Below the pieces are notes generated by a model. It saw only the letters and a program-made list of their open reading frames with translations, ran no database searches and was not told the origin of the DNA. A stretch of 64,000 nt of DNA from Alkalihalobacillus sp. LMS6 (lineage in GTDB: Bacteria; Bacillota; Bacilli; Bacillales; Bacillaceae_D). The stretch is taken from the NCBI RefSeq assembly GCF_024362765.1, contig NZ_CP093302.1, positions 3,285,564 to 3,349,563 of the forward strand. Reading direction: 5' to 3'. The translations under genes were made by a program, and so were the position numbers. Of the stretch, positions 57,467-64,000 are shown in pieces (the first letter of the stretch is position 1; each line of letters starts with the position of its first letter).

Positions 57467-58507
57467 ATGTGTACATCGGTAACGATAAACACAAAAGACG
57501 ACCATCATTTTTTAGCAAGAAATTTTGATTTCTATGAGTTGCCTGTACCTTATGAAGTAACGGTCTTACCGAGAAAGTATAGGTGGCTTAATAAACAAGA
57601 TAACCGGACTATTACAAGTCGGTATGCGGTTGTAGGAATGGGGGTACGAGCGGATGACCAGTTCGGCCTTTTTGATGGATTTAACGAAAAAGGGTTGATG
57701 GGCGTAACCCATTACTTAGAAGGATTTGCTCAATTTGAAACGCAACGACGCAGAGATAAGATTAACCTTGCTGCTCTTGACTTCATCTTATTTGCACTTA
57801 CACAATTCCAATCCACTGATGAAATCGTTCGTTATCTTGGCGATTTAAATTTAATGGAACGGGATTTAGAACTAACAGACGGTCCTCCTCCAATCCACTG
57901 GACTTTTACGGACAGCGCCAAGAAGACCATTGTCATTGAGAGTACGAAAGACGGTGTGAAGGTATACGATAACAAAGTCGGTGCTTTCGCCAACAGCCCT
58001 GATTTTCGCTGGCACCTCATTAATTTAAACCAATATGCCACACTCTCATCCATTCAACCGAGTCAAGAAGTTGTCTGGGGAGACTACCCCCTCGTGCAGT
58101 CACCTGAATTATTAAGCGGTAATTTCGGCATTCCCGGCGATTACACGTCTCCCTCTCGATTTGTTCGAGCTGCCTTCCTCCGTAATCATATTGAAGAAGC
58201 CGAGACAGAAGCAGATGGCTTACTCAACTGCATTCGAACTCTCGATTATTGCAGTGTCGCTAAAGGAGCAGATATTGAGGATGGTGATGCTTCTTACACC
58301 TTATACACTAGTGCGATGTGTGCTGAGACGGGTTACTATTATTATTATACTTATACGAACAACCGAATAAACGCCGTCAATCTTTTTCATGAAGATTTAT
58401 CTGGGCAAGAGAAAATAACATTTCCAGTGAACATCAAACAATCCATTCATTATCAGAATCCCAGAGAGCGGGAGGAAGAAAAACATAAAGATGAATACGA
58501 TGAATAA
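57467..58507 (+). CDS. Penicillin V acylase/choloylglycine hydrolase family Ntn hydrolase
   Basis: A 346-residue protein whose first residues are M-C-T-S-V-T, leaving Cys2 as N-terminal nucleophile after Met removal. R-N-F-D-F (18-22), D near 70 (GLFDGFNEKGLMG), Asn near 175 (FANSPDF) and Arg near 240 fit the conserved active site of linear-amide hydrolases. No signal peptide, so it is cytoplasmic like B. subtilis YxeI. Substrates may be acyl-homoserine lactones, penicillin V or bile salts. Confidence 0.88.
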   Translation: MCTSVTINTKDDHHFLARNFDFYELPVPYEVTVLPRKYRWLNKQDNRTITSRYAVVGMGVRADDQFGLFDGFNEKGLMGVTHYLEGFAQFETQRRRDKINLAALDFILFALTQFQSTDEIVRYLGDLNLMERDLELTDGPPPIHWTFTDSAKKTIVIESTKDGVKVYDNKVGAFANSPDFRWHLINLNQYATLSSIQPSQEVVWGDYPLVQSPELLSGNFGIPGDYTSPSRFVRAAFLRNHIEEAETEADGLLNCIRTLDYCSVAKGADIEDGDASYTLYTSAMCAETGYYYYYTYTNNRINAVNLFHEDLSGQEKITFPVNIKQSIHYQNPREREEEKHKDEYDE

Positions 58508-58530
58508 GTCGGCTATTGCCGGCTTATTCA
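58503..58530 (+). terminator. Terminator of the acylase-family gene
   Basis: GAATAAGTCGGC and GCCGGCTTATTC pair over TATT, enclosing the stop codon, followed by ATTTATTTTT. Confidence 0.75.
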
Positions 58531-58576
58531 TTTATTTTTCGAACAATTTTAATTTATATCACCGTTAATCAAACGT

Positions 58577-58639
58577 TTAATTAAGGGATTGAATTTGCAT
58601 GAAACCTGTTATCGAGAAGAAGATAAACACCGTGTTCAC
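58577..58639 (-). CDS. Possible 20-residue hydrophobic peptide
   Basis: A GTG start lies about 8 bases after a very strong ribosome site (AAGGAGGAGGGAG). It would encode MNTVFIFFSITGFMQIQSLN. Peptides of this size with such ribosome sites include membrane-active peptides and leader peptides, but one short frame proves nothing. It lies about 110 bases beyond the stop of the gene upstream on the same strand. Confidence 0.3.
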   Translation of the reverse strand: MNTVFIFFSITGFMQIQSLN

Positions 58640-58748
58640 ATGCTCTCCCTCCTCCTTATCGACACAGCTTCATCGGGTATTTTGCATTAACGTTTGCTGG
58701 TAGACACCGACTTTTTCAAGGAAATTTAATTCATTGCTGTTGTCTTGA

Positions 58749-59498
58749 TCATTCACTTGATGCTTCATTCCCCGGGATTGATCTTTTCCGGCTTTTCCAT
58801 CCGAAAAACGAACGTTTGGCGTGAAAGAGTTCCTGCTCACCTCCTTCATTAAAAATTCGAGTACTTAGATCCATGTATCGGTGCTGGACTTTAAACGTTT
58901 CGTTTGTACGATCAGACGTATATTCATAGACTGCCTGATTTTTTATTTGTTCTTTTGTTATCTTAGGTAACGCTAACAAACCAACCTTCTCTTCATTCAT
59001 ATAGACATTCCATTTTGGACGTATAAACGACTCTCGCACTTTATATTTTTTAAAATAGATGCTGTCACCAGTTGCCTCATCTTCAATATAAATATTTCTG
59101 TAATCAAACAGTCCGATTATTGATGAAATCCGTTCAAATCGGTTTGTAAATGTGACGCGTAACGTTGCGCGGTGATTCTCATTCTCGTCAAAAATACGAA
59201 TGGGCATATCATTAAGTAAATAGATCGGTTCTTGATAATGCCATTCACTCGCCTCGTCTTGTACATCTGCCTTTTGTACAGATCCATTTTGCTCTTCTTG
59301 CTCAAATCGCTCGTTCGTGCGCTTCCTAGTGGTAAACGTATAGCTCAGTCGTATAATCATAAACGTCAGAGCAACTGCAAGTAGTACAGCGATCCAAACA
59401 GATTGATCTGAGAATGGTTGATCCGCAAACATGTATAAACCACTTTGGATCAAGAGATAGACTGTTGCAAATACCGAAACCAAAATCGTTGTAAGCAC
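58749..59498 (-). CDS. Hypothetical membrane protein with tubby/LURP-like C-terminal domain
   Basis: A 249-residue protein with two N-terminal spans (residues 3-23 and 34-52), a charged linker, then a beta-rich domain from about residue 88 (YLLNDMPIRIFDENENHRATLRVTF..., YIEDEATGDSIYFKKYKVRESF). The alternating strands recall tubby/LURP-type phospholipid-scramblase-like domains. That assignment is tentative. Function unknown. Single gene. Confidence 0.6.
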   Translation of the reverse strand: MLTTILVSVFATVYLLIQSGLYMFADQPFSDQSVWIAVLLAVALTFMIIRLSYTFTTRKRTNERFEQEEQNGSVQKADVQDEASEWHYQEPIYLLNDMPIRIFDENENHRATLRVTFTNRFERISSIIGLFDYRNIYIEDEATGDSIYFKKYKVRESFIRPKWNVYMNEEKVGLLALPKITKEQIKNQAVYEYTSDRTNETFKVQHRYMDLSTRIFNEGGEQELFHAKRSFFGWKSRKRSIPGNEASSE

Positions 59499-59588
59499 AT
59501 ACTCACCCTCTTCTCTAAATAGGTCCTATCACCTGCCCATTTCCATCAATCTTTTTTGTAAACATTTTATTTAGAGAAGGTCTTGCCT

Positions 59589-59996
59589 TTATATACCTGA
59601 TTGATTGCTGTAATGCCTGACGATCATGCCATTACTTCTTGTCATTTGAAATTGCTCGTAATAACCAACTAAATCATCATCACAACATAAATCGACCATA
59701 TAGTGATCGCTTAATTGATCCAGCATCTGCGAGACTAAACTCTTGCCAATCCCCTTGTTCTTATATGCTGGCAGCACTTCTAAAAACGGGATGTAGGCGG
59801 CAAGGACGCCATCGCTGATCGCTGTCGTATACCCAACTACACGATTCTTCTTTTCGTCTATCGCTAGAACGATATAGCTACTTTTTTCTAGAAGCGTCCT
59901 ATGTTTTTCGGGTGTAGGGTGTTTGTGCCCCCAATCCTGAAAAAAGCCTGTTAACATCTCTGCTGATATACCGTCTAGCGTAGTTTGATAAATCAT
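59589..59996 (-). CDS. GNAT-family N-acetyltransferase
   Basis: A 135-residue protein with the acetyl-CoA loop Y-K-N-K-G-I-G-K-S-L (residues 82-91) after YIPFLEVLPA, and a short C-terminus with a GYYEQFQM motif. The layout matches small single-domain acetyltransferases. Substrate unknown. It lies 92 bases downstream of the tubby-like gene on the other side of a gap without terminator. Confidence 0.8.
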   Translation of the reverse strand: MIYQTTLDGISAEMLTGFFQDWGHKHPTPEKHRTLLEKSSYIVLAIDEKKNRVVGYTTAISDGVLAAYIPFLEVLPAYKNKGIGKSLVSQMLDQLSDHYMVDLCCDDDLVGYYEQFQMTRSNGMIVRHYSNQSGI

Positions 59997-60017
59997 TCTT
60001 TTCCCCCCTTATCAATT

Positions 60018-60045
60018 AAAAAGGAATCTCCATAAAGAAGATTCC
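60018..60045 (-). terminator. Terminator of the methyltransferase gene
   Basis: GGAATCT (60023-60029) pairs with AGATTCC (60039-60045) over a 9-base loop. On the minus strand it is followed by five T. Confidence 0.8.
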
Positions 60046-60053
60046 CTCTCGTT

Positions 60054-60803
60054 TCACCTTCTGGCTATGATCATAAATCGTTTTGAATTTGTTTCGATCC
60101 CATTTTCTGTTTGATAACGAGCAAGATAGGTTTGAAAATGCTTTTCATCATCTTCCTCCTTGCCGAAATGATCGATAATTGGTGTATGTGTCAGCAAAAA
60201 GCGTAAATCTTCATCTGATTTATAGTACTCAACTGCGTTATAGTCTTGGGCGAAAACCTCTTTAAATCCTGCTGCTTTCAATGCATCCATATACGTTTCT
60301 TTTAATGTTCCATCTTTGACACCAAATGCCTGCCCTCTGCCGAAGCACTCTTTTAGATTAACCTTGTCGCCTTCACTAACTTGCTGCGTAAGGAAAATCC
60401 CGTTCTCACTTACTACACGCTCTACCGCCTTCGCAGAAAAGGGAGCATGACAGCAGGAGACCAGCTCGTACGATTGCTTTAAAAATTCTATTTCTTCAGA
60501 CGCCATCTCGTGAAAGGTGACATTTTTAATTTTTAAGCGCTGTTGATTCGTTCGTGCTGTTTGTATCATTGTTGGCGATTGATCCACAGCATCAACATGA
60601 GCCACGGCTGGAGCCAGCTTTAAAATATTTTCTCCGCCACCGGTTCCTAAGTCTAGTATTGTGTCCGTTGGCTTTGACAGTTGCTTTACTCGATTATAAA
60701 AACTCCATTTCACACCTGTTGACGTTGTATTTACTTGACTGAAATACCAGCCTATTTCTTTTCCAATTCGATTGTAAAATTGATTTAAGTCTTCACTCGT
60801 CAT
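60054..60803 (-). CDS. SAM-dependent methyltransferase
   Basis: A 249-residue class I methyltransferase with motif I I-L-D-L-G-T-G-G-G-E (near 48-57), acidic end of strand 2 (AVDQSP) and the motif IV region SCCHAPFS. It is not recognisable as a ubiquinone or rRNA enzyme and the substrate is unknown. The ATG 8 bases from AAAGGTGG is chosen over a GTG that lies inside that ribosome site. Confidence 0.85.
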   Translation of the reverse strand: MTSEDLNQFYNRIGKEIGWYFSQVNTTSTGVKWSFYNRVKQLSKPTDTILDLGTGGGENILKLAPAVAHVDAVDQSPTMIQTARTNQQRLKIKNVTFHEMASEEIEFLKQSYELVSCCHAPFSAKAVERVVSENGIFLTQQVSEGDKVNLKECFGRGQAFGVKDGTLKETYMDALKAAGFKEVFAQDYNAVEYYKSDEDLRFLLTHTPIIDHFGKEEDDEKHFQTYLARYQTENGIETNSKRFMIIARR

Positions 60804-61005
60804 TTTTGTTTCCACCTTTCAACATGTAACATAAGCGCTTGGATCATTGTTCGAAAAAAGACAGACTTCTTCCTTGGTGGCTAGTACGCGTTTTTTCTAG
60901 CCCGAACAGGAAATAAATCGAACAAAATAAACCAACATGTTACGCTCACTCCTTTGAAAGATTACAACTAGTATACTACAAATCGTTTTAATAGAAAGAA
61001 TATTT

Positions 61006-61815
61006 TCACGATAAACTCAAACGTTCTTTCCCTATAAGAAACTCAATCATATAGGATTGAACGAACACGTCAAACCCAAGTGTTTCATAGAGACGAACGG
61101 CTGCTTTATTATGAGCAAGTACCGACAAATACACGTTTGGCGAGCAATGTAATCCCATTCGAACTAGTTCACTTGTAACAGCCTTTGCGTACCCTTTTCC
61201 ACGACTTGATGGACTTGTAATGATGTTTCCAAGCTCCACAAGTTGTGTGTCAAAGAAATGATAGCCACCAACAGAGACAAATTCCCCCTCTTGCTTGATC
61301 GCACAAAACGGATTTGTTTCTAGTTCCGCAGCAAGAAAATAATTCATTCCATTCTTTTTGATAAATGTTGCACAGGCATCATAGTCAATTTCTATAACTC
61401 GCTCAACGTCCGTCGCCGAAATGAGCTTTGATTTATCTACGTGCCTCATTGTGATGAAATTAATTGACTGATCCGTTAATTCAAGCTGTTGCCCAAGCAA
61501 CTCCTTATCTTTCCCTGTTAGAATGGTACCGCCAATTTCACCAGCATTAAGATCTAGGTCAACTGTTGCAAACGCTAGTAAGGAACGAAAATCTACTACA
61601 TCTCTATTAATCGGTAAGAAAGAAAACGCAGGAAAAGGTAGTTGATCTGTATAAGCAAGTACCCCTATTAGCTCTTCGTCCTCATATTGACCATAGAATG
61701 TTGCTTCCTTTTTGCGGACGGTCACATACATGTAAAACAAGAAGTTCTCCTCTTTTTTAACCTTTTTTGCCACATCATCAATTGCATCTAAATTAAGCTT
61801 TCGATTAAAGTACAC
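61006..61815 (-). CDS. GNAT-family N-acetyltransferase (two-domain)
   Basis: A 269-residue protein. The C-terminal half has a typical acetyl-CoA loop S-S-R-G-K-G-Y-A-K (near residues 207-215) after LVELGNIITSP, and NKAAVRLYETLGF as motif B. The N-terminal half looks like a second, degenerate acetyltransferase domain (FYGQYEDEELIGVLAYT...). Such proteins are often annotated YjdJ/YkkB-like. Substrate unknown. It follows the Ppx/GppA gene across a terminator. Confidence 0.82.
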   Translation of the reverse strand: MYFNRKLNLDAIDDVAKKVKKEENFLFYMYVTVRKKEATFYGQYEDEELIGVLAYTDQLPFPAFSFLPINRDVVDFRSLLAFATVDLDLNAGEIGGTILTGKDKELLGQQLELTDQSINFITMRHVDKSKLISATDVERVIEIDYDACATFIKKNGMNYFLAAELETNPFCAIKQEGEFVSVGGYHFFDTQLVELGNIITSPSSRGKGYAKAVTSELVRMGLHCSPNVYLSVLAHNKAAVRLYETLGFDVFVQSYMIEFLIGKERLSLS

Positions 61816-61856
61816 TGCTTATCCCCACCTTTTCATCCTTCCGTTCTACTATAACG

Positions 61857-61887
61857 AAAAACACCCTATACGTGTAGCAAAGGTGTT
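61857..61887 (-). terminator. Terminator of the Phn-Ppx operon
   Basis: AACACC (61860-61865) and GGTGTT (61882-61887) pair. On the minus strand GGTGTT is followed by TTTCG. The stem overlaps the last codons of the Ppx/GppA gene. Moderate quality. Confidence 0.5.
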
Positions 61888-62765
61888 GATCTTTTGTGAC
61901 TAGCGTTTAATGCTGCGATTAATCCTTCTGTAATGGTTAAGCGATGAAAAGTTATTTCAGAAACCGGAAAGACATCAATGACTGCGAGCAACGGAAGCAG
62001 TCCACCTTTAAACGAGGCAATGCGATGCTTTGGAATCCACTTTAGCTGCACAAACTCTTCTTCGGCTTTTTCGAGAAGCTCATAGAGCTGCTGTTTAAGC
62101 ACATCCGTCGAAAATGAGTCGGTTTGCAAGTGCTCTTTTAAAAAATGATGAGCGCCACCAATCGTAATAAGGGAACGCATGGGCGCAGTATGGAAAACTT
62201 GATCCTTTGCAAGATGTTCTTTTAGCTGTCCGACAAACTGACGCCAATCGGCTGTTTCTGCACAGAAAAAATCATTGCTTAACGTCAGCGCTCCAAAAGG
62301 GTAGCTTTGAAAGTAGGTTGCGCTCGATTTTGATACCATTGTTAACTCCGTACTTGCGCCACCAGTATCTAGCACGATCCCTGTTTCGAGACAAACCCGC
62401 TCCTTTAAGGCAAGATATCCGAGCAAAGCTTCCACTCGTCCAGACAAAATTTGAATACTAGAATGAATTTGGCTTTTAATTGCATGTAGCACATCCCCTT
62501 GATTCCTCGCCATTCGTAAAGCACCAGTTGCAAACACGAACGACCCACGACACACATAAGCTTCTTCAACCTTTTTAAACTGCTGGAGCGCCCATATGAT
62601 TTTTTTTACTGCTTGCTCTTTTAAGATTCGATCTTTCGTTAAATGCTTGGCGAGATGAACTTGAGCCTTCTTTTTCGTCACAATACACCATATCCCTTTA
62701 TCTCGTTTGCAAATCGTACATTTCATAGAGTTGGAGCCGATCTCGATCATGGATACATAGTGCAT
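61866..62765 (-). CDS. Ppx/GppA-family phosphatase
   Basis: A 299-residue ASKHA-fold protein with phosphate-1 loop I-E-I-G-S-N-S-M-K (7-15), conserved Glu region (EALLGYLAL) and phosphate-2 loop L-D-T-G-G-A-S-T-E-L (130-139). These are the signatures of exopolyphosphatase/pppGpp phosphohydrolase. It is about the length of the catalytic two-domain core, without the extra C-terminal domains of E. coli Ppx. It lies 17 bases after the phosphonate-type ABC permease gene, so co-transcription is likely. A link between polyphosphate or alarmone and this transporter is inference. Confidence 0.85.
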   Translation of the reverse strand: MHYVSMIEIGSNSMKCTICKRDKGIWCIVTKKKAQVHLAKHLTKDRILKEQAVKKIIWALQQFKKVEEAYVCRGSFVFATGALRMARNQGDVLHAIKSQIHSSIQILSGRVEALLGYLALKERVCLETGIVLDTGGASTELTMVSKSSATYFQSYPFGALTLSNDFFCAETADWRQFVGQLKEHLAKDQVFHTAPMRSLITIGGAHHFLKEHLQTDSFSTDVLKQQLYELLEKAEEEFVQLKWIPKHRIASFKGGLLPLLAVIDVFPVSEITFHRLTITEGLIAALNASHKRSTPLLHV

Positions 62766-62782
62766 AAAATGCTCCTCCTCTA

Positions 62783-63580
62783 CTAAATTAGTCGCTTGCG
62801 AATGCGTTGCGACACTTGCTCAACTACTATGACAACGACCAGGATCAAGATGATAATCATCAACGCTTCATCAAACCGTCTGAGCGTCATCGAAGTCGAC
62901 AGCTCTACACCAATCCCGCCAGCACCTACTAGACCAAGGATTACAGCGGAGCGAACTGCCTTCTCTACACTAAAAAGACTTGTGCCAACAAAAGAAGCAA
63001 ATCCGATTGGTAGAATCGATCCTGACATTACACCTAGCTTCGACCCACCTGTTGATTCGAGCGCTTCAGAAGGTCCCTTTTCAATTTCTTCAATTCGCTC
63101 CGAAAAAAATCTGGCGCAGAAACCGATTGTATCAACGGTAATGGTCAATATCCCTGCTAACGGACCAAGGCCAATCGAAATTACAAAGATTAAGGCCCAA
63201 ACTAAGTCTGGTATCGTACGCAACACAGATACAATCCCTTTTGTTGCATAACCAACAAAAGGGTGAATCGTTGTGTTCCTTGATGCTAGTAGCGCGACAG
63301 GCAAACTGATGATGACACCAAAAACCGTGCCGACTAAGGCAATTTGAAACGTCTCATACATCGCCGCAGATATAGAAGAAAACCGTGATGGATCAGGTGG
63401 AAAAGCCGTTGAGATAAAATGAATCATATTGACAAAGCCCGTACTTAAACGATCAATGGAAACACCACCGTGCTGAATGCCCATTATAAATAATGTTAAA
63501 AATACCAGCCACCCCAGCCAAGTAAGAAGGGAAGGACGCTTAAAGCGAGGAGGCATATGGCTGTTGGTCATCTCGCTCAT
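62783..63580 (-). CDS. phnE: PhnE-like ABC permease
   Basis: A 265-residue permease with six spans and the EAA loop E-A-L-E-S-T-G-G-S-K-L-G-V-M (near 168-181) that meets the ATPase. The end VVEQVSQRIRKRLI is typical of phosphonate-transporter permeases. The ATG overlaps the PhnC stop by 4 bases (ATGA). The substrate class is phosphonate, phosphite or a related compound; the binding-protein gene is not in the window. Confidence 0.88.
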   Translation of the reverse strand: MSEMTNSHMPPRFKRPSLLTWLGWLVFLTLFIMGIQHGGVSIDRLSTGFVNMIHFISTAFPPDPSRFSSISAAMYETFQIALVGTVFGVIISLPVALLASRNTTIHPFVGYATKGIVSVLRTIPDLVWALIFVISIGLGPLAGILTITVDTIGFCARFFSERIEEIEKGPSEALESTGGSKLGVMSGSILPIGFASFVGTSLFSVEKAVRSAVILGLVGAGGIGVELSTSMTLRRFDEALMIIILILVVVIVVEQVSQRIRKRLI

Positions 63581-64000
63581 GATACCTCTTCCTCCTTCTC
63601 CTCAACGTCATAAAGCCATGAAAGTTGGCGTTGATCCATTTTCTGGACCGAAGCATCTAGCACTTTCTTTCCATTTTTCAATGCAATAATTCGGTCACCA
63701 AACTCTAGAGCAGCCTCAAGCTGATGCAGAATACAAATCATCGTCATTCCTTTTTTTGAGGCAATCCTCGTAAGCAGACTCATGATTTCTTTTCCTGCTT
63801 TTGGGTCAAGGCTTGCGATCGGTTCATCGGCCAGTATAATCGAAGGACGCTGCATCAACATTCTTGCGATTGCAACACGTTGTTTCTGACCGCCAGATAA
63901 GGCATCTGCTCGACGACCGGCTAAAGAAGCAAGTCCAACTTGTTCTAGGCAATCCATCGCTTCTTCCCTCAAAGTATTGGCGGCAAACGGAGCTAGAACG
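63577..64000 (-). CDS. phnC: PhnC-like ABC ATPase, N-terminus outside the window
   Basis: The visible C-terminal 140 residues contain the signature L-S-G-G-Q-K-Q-R-V-A-I-A-R and Walker B I-I-L-A-D-E-P-I-A-S-L-D-P, the phosphonate/phosphate ATPase pattern, and the H-loop ILHQLEAA. The frame stays open to the window edge without a stop, so the Walker A part lies beyond it. It overlaps the permease start by 4 bases. Confidence 0.88.
   Translation of the reverse strand, partial: VLAPFAANTLREEAMDCLEQVGLASLAGRRADALSGGQKQRVAIARMLMQRPSIILADEPIASLDPKAGKEIMSLLTRIASKKGMTMICILHQLEAALEFGDRIIALKNGKKVLDASVQKMDQRQLSWLYDVEEKEEEVS

Noticed and set aside
58640-58760. 27-codon GTG frame overlapping the end of the tubby-like gene
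   Set aside because: No ribosome site and it is likely read-through noise between two better-supported starts.

Overview
The window looks like ordinary chromosome from an aerobic, low-GC, spore-former-type Bacillaceae species. An alkaliphilic Bacillus relative (Shouchella/Alkalihalobacillus-like) is my best guess. The support is: strong AAAGGAGG ribosome sites with frequent TTG/GTG starts, sigma-A and sigma-B type promoters, a T-box, a TRAP-type trp leader, a Fur box, a LexA box, an AmaP/Asp23 operon, a citA/citR pair, YlbC, YitT and DacF homologues, and very acidic exported proteins. There is no rRNA or other phylogenetic marker here, and I saw no tRNA, CRISPR array, prophage or intact insertion sequence.

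Layout. 0-5 kb: a minus-strand row of an ArsR/DUF2087 repressor, an MFS efflux pump, an aminoglycoside-phosphotransferase-fold kinase, a Nudix hydrolase and a GNAT acetyltransferase, with tandem copies of one operator before both repressor and pump. 5.1-7 kb: EamA exporter with hairpins in its leader. 7.1-12.1 kb: a complete sugar ABC importer (binding protein, two permeases, MsmX-type ATPase, YesL-like membrane protein). 12.3-17.2 kb: BASS-family transporter, polysaccharide deacetylase, DacF-type carboxypeptidase, Fur-controlled flavodoxin, and an unfamiliar HELFH protein. 17.2-24.5 kb: cupin remnant beside a short interspersed repeat, topB, lipoproteins, yitT, a EutH-like permease. 24.5-28.5 kb: a sucrose operon (LacI repressor, EIIBC, sucrose-6-phosphate hydrolase) with two overlapping operators.

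28.5-40.6 kb: YtkA-like lipoprotein, cation-diffusion exporter, a short-chain dehydrogenase, a TrpE-TrpG fusion preceded by a TRAP-binding leader, an Ltp-repeat protein, citrate synthase with divergent LysR regulator, and an MFS transporter behind a T-box. 40.6-50.8 kb: small proteins, rhodanese, PfpI-type protein, a YtrA-GntR/ABC operon, a degenerate HD protein with a broken gene after it, and a YlbC-like CAP protein. 50.8-64 kb: MFS/TetR pair with matching operators, the AmaP-DUF2273-Asp23 envelope-stress operon under a sigma-B promoter, an uncharacterised gene with a LexA box in its promoter, oxidoreductases, a penicillin-acylase-family hydrolase, acetyltransferases, and a PhnC-PhnE-Ppx/GppA operon cut by the window end.

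The strongest candidates for novelty are regulatory: the TRAP leader on a rhizobial-type trpE(G) fusion, the T-box on an MFS transporter, the LexA-box orphan gene, and the repressor-controlled efflux/kinase/Nudix/acetyltransferase cassette. I do not see a wholly new multi-gene defence or mobile system. Three copies plus one fragment of a 94-161 bp interspersed repeat, and several broken genes (cupin, methyltransferase, a two-stop membrane gene), mark the places where this chromosome has been rearranged.
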